Assembly: GCA_965116395.1 (NCBI GenBank)
Contig: OZ220684.1
Location: forward strand, 2,914,001 to 2,978,000
From: Bin5 sp965116395
Lineage (GTDB): Bacteria; Chloroflexota; Anaerolineae; Caldilineales; Caldilineaceae
Direction: 5' to 3'
Length of the DNA stretch: 64,000 nt
The position numbers and the translations under genes were made by a program. Position 1 is the stretch's first letter; each line of letters opens with the position of its first letter. The notes beneath the pieces were generated by a model. The model searched no databases. It saw nothing but the letters and a program-made list of their open reading frames with translations, and was not told the origin of the DNA. Positions 1-10,960 of this stretch are shown piece by piece.

Positions 1-545
1 AGAAAGGCGACAAACTGCTGCGTCGTCCACTCGCGCCCCTCTGCCGTCAGACGGGGATAGACAACCGTCTGGACACGATTGAAAATTTCCCGCCATCCAT
101 CCTGCGAATCCGACGGCTGCTGAGGAATATCGACACGACTGACCGGAATCGCATGCAGCCTCAGCAAAAAAGATGCTATATCCGTCGTCAGGCGGTCGAC
201 TGTCTCCTCGTCGCTGATCTGCGCGAACCCTTCCCTCCACAGCAAATTGCCCGGCAGTTTGCGATAGCCAACAAAGGCCCGGCCCACCTCTTCCTCATCC
301 ACATTGCAGTAAATATAATGCGGTGTCTCCAGCGGCATTCGCCCCTGCACCGCCTCCAGTATCGCCCGCTCGCGCCGCAGCCCGGCGATGCCCTCCCGGT
401 ATTTCGGAAACCGAAAAATCAGCGCACCGTTAACCAGCACCAGGTCATTGTTCTGCCCCGCTCGAAACAGCTCCGCCTTCTCAATCGCCAAGTCAGGGCA
501 GGCCGCCGCAATACTCTCCCGAAACTGTTCTAGACTGTTCACCAT
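1..545 (-). CDS. APH-family kinase, N-terminal part (cut by window edge)
   Basis: The minus strand is open from an ATG at 545 to the left edge (181 codons, no stop). The product begins MVNSLEQFRESIAAACPD and carries FRAGQNNDLVLVNG followed by IFRFPKY and an ERAIL helix. This is the N-lobe pattern of the aminoglycoside phosphotransferase/choline-kinase-like fold (GQNND nucleotide-binding turn, then the strand with the lysine-type position). The catalytic HGD..N and DFD motifs would lie beyond the edge and cannot be seen. An AAGGGGCG stretch just upstream can serve as ribosome binding site. APH-fold proteins phosphorylate antibiotics, choline or other small hydroxyl compounds, and the substrate here is unknown. 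It could also be an unassigned phosphotransferase. Confidence 0.7.
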   Translation of the reverse strand, partial: MVNSLEQFRESIAAACPDLAIEKAELFRAGQNNDLVLVNGALIFRFPKYREGIAGLRRERAILEAVQGRMPLETPHYIYCNVDEEEVGRAFVGYRKLPGNLLWREGFAQISDEETVDRLTTDIASFLLRLHAIPVSRVDIPQQPSDSQDGWREIFNRVQTVVYPRLTAEGREWTTQQFVAF

Positions 546-599
546 TCTCGCCCCTTAAGTAACGCAAGTTCAATCGGTTATCTGGACTTACCAAGCGGG

Positions 600-815
600 C
601 TCTACCCCGCGAACGGAAATTTGGTGGGCTACCGCGAACGGGTAGGCTCACCGAAGACTAAGACCTGACTACTGAAACCTACCACGGGACCTTCCCCATC
701 CTCAAGCCTGGGACCGTGTCGTCTGGCGATGATCCCCGGTAGCAAACCCCGCCGTCGGTCTGCGGAGAACTCCGGATCTCCACGATGCCACCCGCCCTTC
801 GCAGGCCTCTGCGAT
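600..815. ncRNA. Candidate structured RNA: run of stem-loops
   Basis: No gene is visible between 546 and 984, but the DNA can fold strongly. Seen stems: 620-633 with 641-655 (5 bp, a G-G mismatch, 1 bp, one bulged base, then 7 bp with one wobble, loop GCGAACG); 684-687 plus 693-696 with 710-713 plus 714-717; 764-768 with 777-781 (GGAGA/TCTCC); 800-804 with 809-813 (CGCAG/CTGCG, loop GCCT). GGTAGG at 641-646 can instead pair with CCTACC at 678-683, giving two mutually exclusive folds. The string CCGCGAACGG occurs twice (607-616, 632-641). The strand is undetermined. I do not recognise a family: no RNase P, tmRNA, SRP or group II domain V signature was seen. Confidence 0.4.
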
Positions 816-984
816 AACTAATGCAAACAAACGCGACTCTTTATCGAATACACGAACTTCCGCACAGCAACAGGATGTTCCTCACCATACAATCCTTTGG
901 TTACCCCTACATCGCAGGTGGCGCGTGCAATATAACTGTACAGTGCCAGCTCAAATGTCCCGGTTTCCGACCAGGCGGCCTACA

Positions 985-1710
985 TTAGTTGGGTAGGCAC
1001 GAGACGCCATCTTGACCAAGCAGAATGTCAAAGGTCGAGAACGTGAGGATCGATTCGGATGTGATGCCCGGAATCTCGCTGATAAGCGTGAGCGTGTCGT
1101 CTTCGAGTGAGACGATCTTACGCACATAAACTGGTAAGTTTAACATAATGGTCACGTCCTCTTCGAGTTCTTGTCTCAATTCGAGATCAGGTATCAAAGC
1201 ATGATCACGTACTAATTTCCACAACATGGTTTGAACTGCCTCATTGAATAGGCGAGTTGCGGGTGGCGTGTCTGCTAAAACCCTGCTGGCGGAGTAAAAG
1301 GCGCCAAATGTGTATTCGATCTGCTCGGACTCTGTTTCCTCGCTCTTCTCCACAAAGATTTCAACAGTCCACATATATTCGACGTTTATGTCTTCGACAC
1401 CAATTCTGTTGAATTCCATTTCCTCGGGGATATCCCTCAGATAGAAAACAACCGTCAGGTCTTCACCATCCAGGCCGGATTCTACGCCGACAATATCAAT
1501 ATGCGCCGGTATATCCTCATCGATTGGGTCTTTCGCACTTTGCCCGGGAAGCATCTCCAGATACCCGCCGGGACAGTCAGTGGGCTCTTCTGACGCAGCT
1601 ACCGACAAAGAAGATTCCTCCGATGCTGACGCAGCCGGCGGTTCAGGCGGTATGGCTACGCAGGCTGCGCCAAAAAGTGCGAGTCCTACAATCAGTAATC
1701 TCTTGAACAT
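985..1710 (-). CDS. Hypothetical lipoprotein downstream of two-component system
   Basis: 241 residues from the ATG at 1710, chosen because GGAG sits about 7 bases upstream and because the product then starts directly with a lipoprotein signal (MFKRLLIVGLALFGAAC, lipobox LFGA-C at residues 14-17). An upstream in-frame start would add a polar stretch before the signal. After the lipid-anchored Cys come an Ala/Glu/Ser-rich tether and an acidic globular part with no family I recognise. It lies 139 bp after the histidine kinase gene on the same strand, so it may be an extracytoplasmic accessory or a target of that system. Two other Cys (residues about 46 and 238) could form a disulfide. Confidence 0.75.
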   Translation of the reverse strand: MFKRLLIVGLALFGAACVAIPPEPPAASASEESSLSVAASEEPTDCPGGYLEMLPGQSAKDPIDEDIPAHIDIVGVESGLDGEDLTVVFYLRDIPEEMEFNRIGVEDINVEYMWTVEIFVEKSEETESEQIEYTFGAFYSASRVLADTPPATRLFNEAVQTMLWKLVRDHALIPDLELRQELEEDVTIMLNLPVYVRKIVSLEDDTLTLISEIPGITSESILTFSTFDILLGQDGVSCLPN

Positions 1711-1849
1711 GGTCTGTCTCCATAACATTCGCCATCCATGTAACTTGTCGAGATGCTCTTCGGCCAGTGTCGTCAAGTGCGGCAGAGTATCGCCAGGGGT
1801 GCGACGAGATTCTTTCCTTCACTCCTCTGAATTCGTTCCTTCCCCTTCG

Positions 1850-3286
1850 TCACGTATGTAGAGGGAGTTCGATTCTCACCGTTGTGCCGCGGCCAAGGCC
1901 GTCGCTGGCAACAGAAACTGTGCCACTGTGTGCTTTGACGATAGCGAGGGCGATGGCCAGCCCCAGGCCAGCGCCGCCCGTACGTCGACTGCGAGACTGA
2001 TCGGCGCGGTAGAGGCGGTCCATTATGTGGGCAAGATCAGTCGAATCGATCCCAGTGCCGTCGTCGGTTACGGAAATCACGAGTCGCTGCTCTTTTTCGA
2101 TAGCCGCGTTAACGCTGACGTGCCCGCCGACCTGCGTATGCTGGAGGGCGTTGTGAATGACATTGCCTAACGCCTGACCCATGCGCATCCGGTCGAGATT
2201 GAGAACTGGCAGGTCTTGGGGCAAATCGAGGGCCAGTGTGATCTGGTTCATCTGCGCCTGTGGCTGCCAGCGAGCCAGTTCAGCAGTCAGAAACTGATCG
2301 ATGGAGCAAGTTTCAACCGCGAGCCGCAACTCGTCTGACTCGGTTTCGGCGAGCCAGTTCAGATCACGCACGAGATTGCGTAGCAAATTGACCTCTTGAA
2401 TAATCTGGTCGGCGGCTTTTGCAGGGGGTTGCAGACCTCTTCGTAACGCGTGGGATTCGAGACCGATGATGCTCAGGGGTGTGTTCAGTTCATGCGAGAT
2501 ATCGTTGAGCAGCCGCTTGCGTAGGTCGCGCTGCGTCTGCAGGTCGGTCGTCATTTTGTTGAAAGCGATGCTCATCTGCCCCAGTTCGTCAGAGGAAGTA
2601 ACCGGCAGCAATGCGGTATCCCCGCGTTGAGCAGTAGTTTGAATGGCTCGGGTCAATGCCGTTACAGGGGTGGTGATGCGCCTGGAGAACCAGGCCGCCA
2701 ACAAAAGGGCTATGGCAACCGTCAACAGGCCGCCAAGAGTTGTGGTGTAAAGCAGGCTTCGGACAAAGTTATCTGACTCGGCTGCGCCAAATTCTTGATA
2801 GAAATCCAGAATCGCATAACCAACCAGTCGTCGAGCATTCGAGGCGGATACATCGGTGATCAGTCCATCTGCTTCAGGTGCGACTTCGTCTTGAACCAAC
2901 CCGGAGAGGTCGTCGTGAAGTTCATATCCATCGCCAACATCGACAAACACGCGTAAATCCTCTCCGTCTGTCCCTCTATGGAAAAGTACATAGCTTTCTC
3001 GTTGATTATTTTCTTCGATACGTTGCTCCTGGTCTTCGTTTGGGCCAGAAACCTGGCCGGAGCCTGCGCCATATATTGTTACCACCAGGGTTTCCCAGCC
3101 TTCTGAGGACGTGTAGGATTGGCCCAAAGTCTGGGCTACATGACGCGCCGCTTTGCCACTGAGACTGCCGCCATATGTGTCCAACTGATTCAGTGTTGCA
3201 TAGTACGCGATGCCGGCACTAAGCGATACGGCAAAGAGAATGAGCAGCACAAATGCACCCAGAAAGCGCCAGTATAACGACATCAT
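1850..3286 (-). CDS. Membrane sensor histidine kinase (HAMP, HisKA, HATPase)
   Basis: 478 residues. TM1 spans about 9-30, an extracytoplasmic sensor region about 31-175, and TM2 about 180-200, followed by HAMP (201-255). HisKA contains the autophosphorylated histidine in NDISHELNTP (His265). The ATPase domain has the N box NVIHNALQHT (Asn379), G1 DDGTGI (408-413) and G2 GGAGLGLAIA (437-446). The kinase would phosphorylate the regulator encoded just upstream. Its ATG overlaps the regulator stop by 4 bp, so the two genes are translationally coupled. The sensor region resembles no ligand-binding family I can name, so the signal is unknown; the architecture is that of the BaeS/ResE type. Confidence 0.93.
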   Translation of the reverse strand: MMSLYWRFLGAFVLLILFAVSLSAGIAYYATLNQLDTYGGSLSGKAARHVAQTLGQSYTSSEGWETLVVTIYGAGSGQVSGPNEDQEQRIEENNQRESYVLFHRGTDGEDLRVFVDVGDGYELHDDLSGLVQDEVAPEADGLITDVSASNARRLVGYAILDFYQEFGAAESDNFVRSLLYTTTLGGLLTVAIALLLAAWFSRRITTPVTALTRAIQTTAQRGDTALLPVTSSDELGQMSIAFNKMTTDLQTQRDLRKRLLNDISHELNTPLSIIGLESHALRRGLQPPAKAADQIIQEVNLLRNLVRDLNWLAETESDELRLAVETCSIDQFLTAELARWQPQAQMNQITLALDLPQDLPVLNLDRMRMGQALGNVIHNALQHTQVGGHVSVNAAIEKEQRLVISVTDDGTGIDSTDLAHIMDRLYRADQSRSRRTGGAGLGLAIALAIVKAHSGTVSVASDGLGRGTTVRIELPLHT

Positions 3287-3963
3287 GCATCCTTCGTTTC
3301 AAATCTGTAGCCAACGCCATAAACGGTCTGAATTGGCTGGTGACCATCTACAGAAATTCGCTTGCGCAGACGAAGAATATGGTTGTCAATCGCCCGATCG
3401 TAACCATCGAATTCTTCATCGAAGGTGAGAGCAATCAGCTGATCCCGTGTAAGTACCTGATTCGCATGGCGCATGAACGTAGCGAGCAGGAGGAACTGTG
3501 TCTGACTCAGCTTAATCGGCTTCTCGTCAATCATGACGCGCTGCGTCGTTTCATCAATAGTGATGTAGTCAATACGCAACCGCTGTTGAACCTTGTCATT
3601 GACACGTCGTAACACCGCCTTCGCGCGTGCTACAACCTCCTCAGGATCGAAGGGTTTGACGACATAATCGTCTGCGCCGCTATCCAAGCCTTTGGTTCGG
3701 TCTGCAAGTGATTCTTTGGCCGTGAGCATTATGATCGGAACATCTGATTCGCGACGCAGGATCTGACAGAGCTCCATTCCATCAAGGAGGGGGAGCATCA
3801 GATCCAACACAATCAGATCGGGAGCTAGACTGCGAGCAAGGCTGAGACCTGTCCTGCCTTCATGGGCGACTTCGACAGCAAATCCCGCCTCCTCAAAAAA
3901 TACCCTCACCCAGTTTGCGATGATTATGTCATCTTCAACAATCAGAATCATGTGACTCATCAT
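3283..3963 (-). CDS. OmpR/PhoB-family response regulator
   Basis: 226 residues. The receiver domain (about 5-118) has the acidic pair Glu10-Asp11-Asp12, phospho-acceptor Asp54 in LIVLDLMLP, Thr81 and Lys103 in VVKPFDP. The C-terminal winged helix (about 130-224) ends in the typical NHILRLRKRI and VYGVGYRF. It is a DNA-binding transcription regulator controlled by the overlapping histidine kinase. A GAGAG stretch lies 5 bases before the ATG; a second start (Met2) directly follows. It is the first gene of a minus-strand set regulator-kinase-lipoprotein. About 100 bp upstream lies a separate broken gene on the same strand. Confidence 0.95.
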   Translation of the reverse strand: MMSHMILIVEDDIIIANWVRVFFEEAGFAVEVAHEGRTGLSLARSLAPDLIVLDLMLPLLDGMELCQILRRESDVPIIMLTAKESLADRTKGLDSGADDYVVKPFDPEEVVARAKAVLRRVNDKVQQRLRIDYITIDETTQRVMIDEKPIKLSQTQFLLLATFMRHANQVLTRDQLIALTFDEEFDGYDRAIDNHILRLRKRISVDGHQPIQTVYGVGYRFETKDA

Positions 3964-4062
3964 TCGCTCTCAATATGTAACAGGGCCGACCTGATTCCCG
4001 TTCGCAGCATTTCGTCCGGTTCCATCCATGTGTCTATCTGAAAGAGTAACTTCTGCCCGCCT

Positions 4063-4300
4063 CTAAGTCGAGGCAATCACAGTATCTTGCAGTTGAATCC
4101 ATCTGCCACTCTGGCCTTCGTCAACACACCCGTATTCCCCCGCTCCTGCCACTGTATAGGGCGTCCAACCTTCAAACTGCTGGCCTGTAGCAGTTAGAAC
4201 TACTCCCGTGGTAGCCCCTGCCCTCTGTGAGGCCGATTGAAATACTAACGGCTACCAATATACCGGCGATCGTTACCAGTATCACCAATGAGGTTACCAT
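4063..4300 (-). pseudogene. Small secreted or membrane-anchored protein with a frameshift
   Basis: The minus strand from ATG 4300 encodes a hydrophobic signal or anchor (MVTSLVILVTIAGILVA, 17 codons to 4250). A frame change near 4250 then continues into PLVFQSASQRAGATTG, and on through a compact segment containing TGQQFEGWTPY, EYGCVDEG and GRWIQLQDT to the stop at 4063-4065. Both halves read like one natural secreted protein of about 78 residues. Read straight on in the first frame, it ends after about 42 codons with a poor tail. I do not recognise the family. It may be a decayed gene, a programmed frameshift or a sequencing error. It lies about 100 bp upstream of the response regulator gene on the same strand. 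Confidence 0.45.
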
Positions 4301-4643
4301 TCTCAACGTCGGTTTCTTATGTCGTAATTTTCCATCTCAATTCGCTAAGGTTAACCGAGGGGAGGTCCCGCACACACTGTCAATTATAGAGACGAAATGT
4401 CACAGAATTATCTCAGTTTGAGACTAATTCGCTCAGTAGCTCTCAAGTCGAATTTTCAATCTGGGTGATGCCTGTTCCCGCTGGCAGCGCGAGAGATAGA
4501 GGATGCCCTGCCTTGAAAGGATGTCAACTAGGCAAGGGTGTATTGTATGTCGAGAGGGTGTCGTTGAGAAGCAGGAAACTCTGGTCTGAAAAAAGTCCGA
4601 GCGGGCTCTCTGCGACGCGGAGTTCTGGACTGGCTAAACGGTT
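4301..4643. other. Gap with no feature seen
   Basis: About 340 bp between the broken secreted gene and a small membrane ORF. No ORF with a believable start, no strong hairpin and no copy of the repeats found elsewhere was seen. The promoter for the minus-strand genes to its left presumably lies here, but no clear -35/-10 pair stood out. Confidence 0.4.
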
Positions 4644-4808
4644 TCACTTAGTTCGCGGGCGCAACAGATGTCTGATCCGTTCCCACAAACGTCTTCCGCG
4701 TGCCCACAGCGCGCTCCGGGATAACAGCCACACCAGTGCGATGATCGCGATGAGTACCAGAATGATTCCGTTTTCGACAAGAGGGTTGTTGGCCAACTCA
4801 TTATACAT
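4644..4808 (-). CDS. Small single-pass membrane protein (54 aa)
   Basis: ATG at 4808, stop 4644-4646. The product starts MYNELANNPLVENG, has one hydrophobic span at about 14-30 (IILVLIAIIALVWLL) and a strongly basic tail (RGRRLWERIRHLLRPRTK). The charge pattern predicts N-out/C-in insertion, with the basic helix lying on the inner membrane face. No good ribosome binding site is visible, and an in-frame stop about 45 bases upstream fixes the maximum length. No family recognised. Candidates are a small regulatory membrane protein or a type-I-toxin-like peptide. Amino-acid composition argues for coding, but there is no homology evidence. Confidence 0.45.
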   Translation of the reverse strand: MYNELANNPLVENGIILVLIAIIALVWLLSRSALWARGRRLWERIRHLLRPRTK

Positions 4809-5154
4809 GGCTGTGCTGGTGTTAGTGTCGCAGGTGGTGGCTGCCTGATCTAACTAGCGTGCTCGGAGGTAGCGAGACAAGAGCATCCTTGCAATATCAC
4901 ATCCCCTCCACCAGCCACCAAGAAAGCCCTACCGAATTTCGTGTAGCCTAAGAGTTGGAAATCTACTGGAGATGGCAGCAACGAGTGTGCCTGCCATTGC
5001 ATAACTGAAGAACACTGTTCCTGGGTTTTCCATGTAATCTGGCTTAACTGATTTGCACCGCGGAGCATAGCACGGCCGGTCAGGCCGGAGCAAGGCGTGG
5101 CGGGATGTCAACAAGCGGCACCGAAAGGTTCGTTGCCCGTGGTTACAGATGGGC

Positions 5155-5304
5155 TCAGTTCCATAATGACAAGCGGACTCCACACCACCGCAACAACAGA
5201 TATCCGAGCCACAACAACAGCAAACCACCAAGTTCGCTGATCCCGAAGATGACTACTATTTCGAAAATGCTTTTCAAATCGAGATTGCTTAAGGCGTCTT
5301 CCAT
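5155..5304 (-). CDS. Small single-pass membrane protein (49 aa)
   Basis: ATG at 5304, stop 5155-5157. It is preceded by GGAGTGGAG about 9 bases upstream, a good ribosome binding site, and by two overlapping TATAGT -10-like boxes (minus strand, 5338-5348), though no clear -35 was seen. The product begins MEDALSNLDLKSIF, has a long hydrophobic span (about 14-38, rich in Leu/Val/Ile) and ends with the short tail RWCGVRLSLWN. It resembles the 54-residue ORF 350 bp downstream in layout (acidic N-terminus, one span, basic end) but not in sequence. Function unknown. Confidence 0.45.
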   Translation of the reverse strand: MEDALSNLDLKSIFEIVVIFGISELGGLLLLWLGYLLLRWCGVRLSLWN

Positions 5305-5600
5305 ATCGGTTCGCTCCACTCCACTGCAACGAAGCCGACTATACTATATCACGGCGGGTGGGGAGGGGGAATCAGCTGGAAAGCAAGGCTATGTATGGTG
5401 GGCCCCCAATCTTTGGGCCACGAAACGAGAAAGATAAGGTACATCCGGACGGATGTGGTCTGCCGCCATCAGAGCACGAAGAGCCCTTCAGCCAGCGTGC
5501 AATAGCTTAGACTTTGATGCGCTCTTTGTGTATTTCAAGAGGCGAATAAGTCAGTTAAGGCCACTTGCAGTCGGCGCAGTGGCCATCCAACTGGGGTCCC
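5305..5600. other. Gap with no gene seen
   Basis: Lies between the small membrane ORF and the hairpin behind the DUF255 gene. Apart from the -10-like boxes near 5340, no feature could be supported. ORFs read through here on the plus strand are antisense to the DUF255 gene and lack ribosome binding sites. Confidence 0.4.
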
Positions 5601-5631
5601 GGCGTCGGCTCTCTGTCCCAACGCCGACGCC
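5601..5631 (-). terminator. Hairpin just downstream of DUF255 gene
   Basis: A perfect 9-bp stem, GGCGTCGGC (5601-5609) with GCCGACGCC (5623-5631), begins 27 bp after the stop of the minus-strand gene. It has no T-run on that strand, so it may protect the 3' end rather than terminate transcription by itself. Confidence 0.4.
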
Positions 5632-5657
5632 GTCATTCGCCTCCGTACCGTCCACCT

Positions 5658-7727
<2,070 letters not shown>

Positions 7728-7839
7728 GATAACTCCCCTGACGCGTCCGCGTCGCTGCATTCAAATGAGTGTGGCAATCCATCTCGCCCCAATCTGGAAA
7801 TCTTCCCGCCGCCGACTTAGGGCTGTCGGTCGCACTTTT

Positions 7840-7930
7840 ATATGGGCGGTCGGGCCTTCGGCCCTCCCTTGTGCAGGGGCTGCGCCCCCGCAACGCCCCC
7901 CTACAAAACCATCGCTCACCGACCGTATGT
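7840..7930 (+). repeat. Palindrome-rich dispersed repeat, copy 1
   Basis: Contains GGGCGGTCGGGCCTTCGGCC, then CCTCCCTTGTGCAGGGGC, GCGCCCCCGCAACGCC and CCCCTACAAAA. A second copy lies at 36549-36640, nearly identical over the core and still recognisably similar for some 60 bp to the right. The inner part can form short GC stems (GGGCC/GGCCC and GGGGC/GCCCC). Confidence 0.75.
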
Positions 7931-8239
7931 GCTCATTCCAGCCGTGCGGCTCCAGTACGCAGGCGGCCATCAACCAGACAAGTGCCGGGATAGCCTAAAC
8001 GGTGTCAGCGCAGGAGAGCAAGTCAAGAAAGACAAAGGCCTGTCAAATAAGGCACTGCAGATGGCATCAACAAGATCAAAGCCCTACTCCAGCCATCCCG
8101 AAAATCCTCAAATCCCGCAAATCCTGACTCAGACAGCGCAAAGCGCCCCTTCGCAAAACCCTCCCTGCCCCCGCCGCACCAGCCCCCGTCCACTATCCAC
8201 CGCAATTCTCGCGCCCCCGCCGACAAAAACAGAAACTCT

Positions 8240-8680
8240 CCGCGCCCCTTAGCGGCCCATCGTGGAAAAAAGAAATTGCAGTTGACGTTGACCTTCTGCT
8301 CTTCGCAGTTCTGCAGTTGCCCTTGACCTTCTTCGTGGCCCTTCGCGGCCCTTCGTGGATCAAAGGTGTTAAGCAGTTTTCCGTGGTCCTCCGTGTCCTC
8401 CGTGGACGAAAAAGGTGTTAAGCAGTTCTTCGCGCCCCTTCGTGGATCAAAAGGAGTTAAGGAGTTCTCCGCGGCCCATCGTGGCAAAAAGAAATTGCAG
8501 TTGACGTTGACCTTCTGCTCTTCGCAGTTCTGCAGTTGCCCTTGACCTTCTTCGTGGCCCTTGGTGGTCCTTCGCGGCCCTTCGTGGATCAAAGGTGTAA
8601 AGAAGTTCTTCGCGCCCCTTAGCGCCCCTTCGCGGATCAAAAGGAGTTAAGGAGTTCTCCGTGGCCCTCCGCAGAAAGAC
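8240..8680 (+). repeat. Array A of TCCGYG-type repeats
   Basis: Repeated blocks of the type TTCGCGGCCCTTCGTGGATC AAAGGTGTTAAG, mixed with blocks of the type CAGTTGACGTTGACCTTCTG. Two long near-identical halves, about 8260-8460 and 8475-8650, show a recent duplication of about 200 bp. All copies run in the same direction. ORFs across it encode only repeat peptides (such as HGGHGG or LRGQK motifs) and are not genes. Confidence 0.85.
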
Positions 8681-9030
8681 CCCACTCCACCCCCAAAACT
8701 TCCAGTCCAAACAACCATCCACAACCCCAAGAATATTATAACGGTACCGCCATCGCGCCACCGAATCCACCTGTGGCAGATGGCATATGCGTGTTGACAG
8801 CAACCGATGGGAATGCTACCATGCTGCTATTCTCCCAGCCTATTATTTGTAAGTAGTGTGTCTGTCTCATCGGATGATCTGGCAAAGCATTCCTCCGAGA
8901 CAGACCATAACGTAGACCCATTTGCTGCTACTCCTGCAACACCGAGTGCCAGCGATTCAGCAGTTCGAATCCGAGCCGGGGTCCATACATGGAGTATGGC
9001 TCCCCAACTATCATCACAGGGGACTTCAAA
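8681..9030. other. Upstream region of first ABC importer, nothing clear
   Basis: About 350 bp before the first SBP gene, following the repeat array. A promoter must lie here, but no convincing -35/-10 pair was found; GGGGA about 8 bases before the ATG at 9031 is the ribosome binding site. Confidence 0.35.
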
Positions 9031-10794
9031 ATGACAAATAAAAGATTGTCTCTCCTGGCAGTGCTCCTTGTGGCCGCATTGGTCCTGGCAGCCTGCCCTC
9101 AACCCGCGCCAATCGCCCCGACCGAACAAGAACCGGCTGCCGAAACAGAGACCGAAGAGGTAGCCGAAGAGGCAGCGGACGAGTCGATGTCTGAAGCGCC
9201 GGTTCAGGGCGGTGTCTGGGTCGAAGGTACCAGCGCAGACGCCACTATCCTGAACCCAATCCTGGCCTCGGACAGCGCCAGCTTTGACGTGCTCGGCTGG
9301 TTCTTCCCCAGCCTGCTCGGACAGGACCCCTTCAGCGGCGCCATCGTCCCCACCGAGATGGCCGCAAGCTGGGACGTATCCGAGGATGGCCTCGTCTGGA
9401 CCTTCAATCTGCAGGACGGCGTAATGTGGTCCGACGGCGAGCAGGTCACAGCCGACGACTTCAAATTCACCTATGACGCCATCGCCAGCGATCTCGTCGA
9501 GACCCCCCGCAAAGCCAACCTCGATAACATCGAAAGCATTGAAGTCCTCGACCCGCTGACCATCCAGGTCACCTACGGCGAAGTAAAATGTGACGCCCTC
9601 AACAATCTCGGTCTCGGTTGGCTGCCAAGCCACCTCTACGCCGCAGACTTCAGTGACGTTATGGACAGCCCGCTGAACGAAGAGCCAACCGTCAGCGCCG
9701 GCCCGTTTATCTTCAACGAATGGCTGCGCGACGACAACGCAACCGTTTTGCGTAATGACGGCTACTGGAAAGGCGCGCCCAATATGGACGGCTGGATCTA
9801 CAAGGTCGTTCCCGACCCAGGCGCCCGTCTGGCCCAGTTGCAGACAAGTGAGTTGGACCTGATCGGCGTCCAGCCCGAACAACTGACAACAGTAGAACTC
9901 GATTCCAACCTGAATCTGTACAAGTTCAAGGACGACGGCTACAGCTACATCGGCCTCAACCAAGCCAATCCGGAAAACCCGACGGCCGGTCAGGATGAAG
10001 ATGGAAACCTCGTCGAACAGGATCCCCATCCAATTCTCAGCGACCTCGCCGTCCGTCAGGCAATTGCCCACGCACTCGATTACGACTCGATTATCAACCA
10101 GGTCTATCTTGGCCAGGGCTATCAAATCGCCTCCAATGTTCTGCCCGCCGTTGGCTGGGCCCACGACCCAACGCTTCAGCCCTACGCCTTCGATACCGAC
10201 CTGGCCTCACAGATTCTCGACGACGCCGGCTGGACCGACAGCGATGAAGATGGCGTACGCGAGTGCAACGGCTGCGCCACCGCCGAAGAAGGCGCCGCCC
10301 TCACCATTCGACTGCAAACCAATGCCGGCAACACCACCCGTGAAGACCTGGGCGCGCTCGTCCAGGATCAGCTCAACGGTATCGGTTTCGACATCCAGTT
10401 CGAAGCCATCGAGTTCGGTACCCTCGTCGGTGAACTGCTAGGCCAGACCTTCGATATGGTCATCATCGGCTGGACCGGCCTCGGCACCGACCCCAACGAT
10501 GACTCCTTCTGGCACTCAAAGTTCGACACGCCCGGCAGCGGCTTCAACTTTGTCAGCTATCAGAATGCCCGCATCGATGAACTGCTGGAGCAGGGCGTAA
10601 GCGTTCCCGGCTGTGCTGCCGATGAACGCGCAACCTTCTACCAGGAAATTCAGCAGATCATTCACGACGACATTCCCTATGTCTTCGTCACCGGTTCCGT
10701 TGGCAATATCGGCTACTCAGGCAAGTTCGACGGCACCGACCCGGGCACGTGGAGCTTCTACCACAACATCGAGACCTGGTCTTTGGCACAGTAG
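9031..10794 (+). CDS. ABC importer solute-binding lipoprotein (peptide/nickel type, SBP_bac_5)
   Basis: 587 residues from ATG 9031. The signal MTNKRLSLLAVLLVAALVLAAC ends in lipobox LAAC, and the lipidated Cys is followed by a Glu/Thr/Ala-rich tether. The lobes follow the usual order: the N-lobe has LNPILASDSASFDVLGWFFP, WTFNLQDGVMWSDG and TADDFKFTYDAI; the second lobe has LSDLAVRQAIAHALDYDSII and DMVIIGWTG. It binds an extracellular solute, probably a peptide or similar, and delivers it to the permeases encoded next. It is the first gene of the importer set and separated from the permease gene by 166 bp containing two strong hairpins. The specific ligand cannot be read from sequence. Confidence 0.93.
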   Translation: MTNKRLSLLAVLLVAALVLAACPQPAPIAPTEQEPAAETETEEVAEEAADESMSEAPVQGGVWVEGTSADATILNPILASDSASFDVLGWFFPSLLGQDPFSGAIVPTEMAASWDVSEDGLVWTFNLQDGVMWSDGEQVTADDFKFTYDAIASDLVETPRKANLDNIESIEVLDPLTIQVTYGEVKCDALNNLGLGWLPSHLYAADFSDVMDSPLNEEPTVSAGPFIFNEWLRDDNATVLRNDGYWKGAPNMDGWIYKVVPDPGARLAQLQTSELDLIGVQPEQLTTVELDSNLNLYKFKDDGYSYIGLNQANPENPTAGQDEDGNLVEQDPHPILSDLAVRQAIAHALDYDSIINQVYLGQGYQIASNVLPAVGWAHDPTLQPYAFDTDLASQILDDAGWTDSDEDGVRECNGCATAEEGAALTIRLQTNAGNTTREDLGALVQDQLNGIGFDIQFEAIEFGTLVGELLGQTFDMVIIGWTGLGTDPNDDSFWHSKFDTPGSGFNFVSYQNARIDELLEQGVSVPGCAADERATFYQEIQQIIHDDIPYVFVTGSVGNIGYSGKFDGTDPGTWSFYHNIETWSLAQ

Positions 10795-10835
10795 ACGTAC
10801 GCAAAAACTGCCGGAAAGAACCGGCGCCTGATATA

Positions 10836-10898
10836 CAGATCGCGCAGGAGATCTGTCCAATCCGCCACCGCTTGCTTTTTCCTTGCGGTGGCGGATTG
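10836..10898 (+). promoter_or_regulatory. Two hairpins between SBP and permease genes
   Basis: CAGATC (10836-10841) pairs with GATCTG (10850-10855). Next, a perfect 14-bp stem is formed by 10858-10871 with 10885-10898 (CAATCCGCCACCGC and its complement) around a 13-base T-rich loop. No T-run follows, so it is more likely an mRNA-stabilising or partial-termination element that keeps the SBP in excess over the permeases than a full terminator. Confidence 0.65.
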
Positions 10899-10960
10899 TC
10901 ACCTGTATCTCCTGCACGTCCGTTCATCCGCACAGGGGGTTCGAAGGACAGTATCAGACT

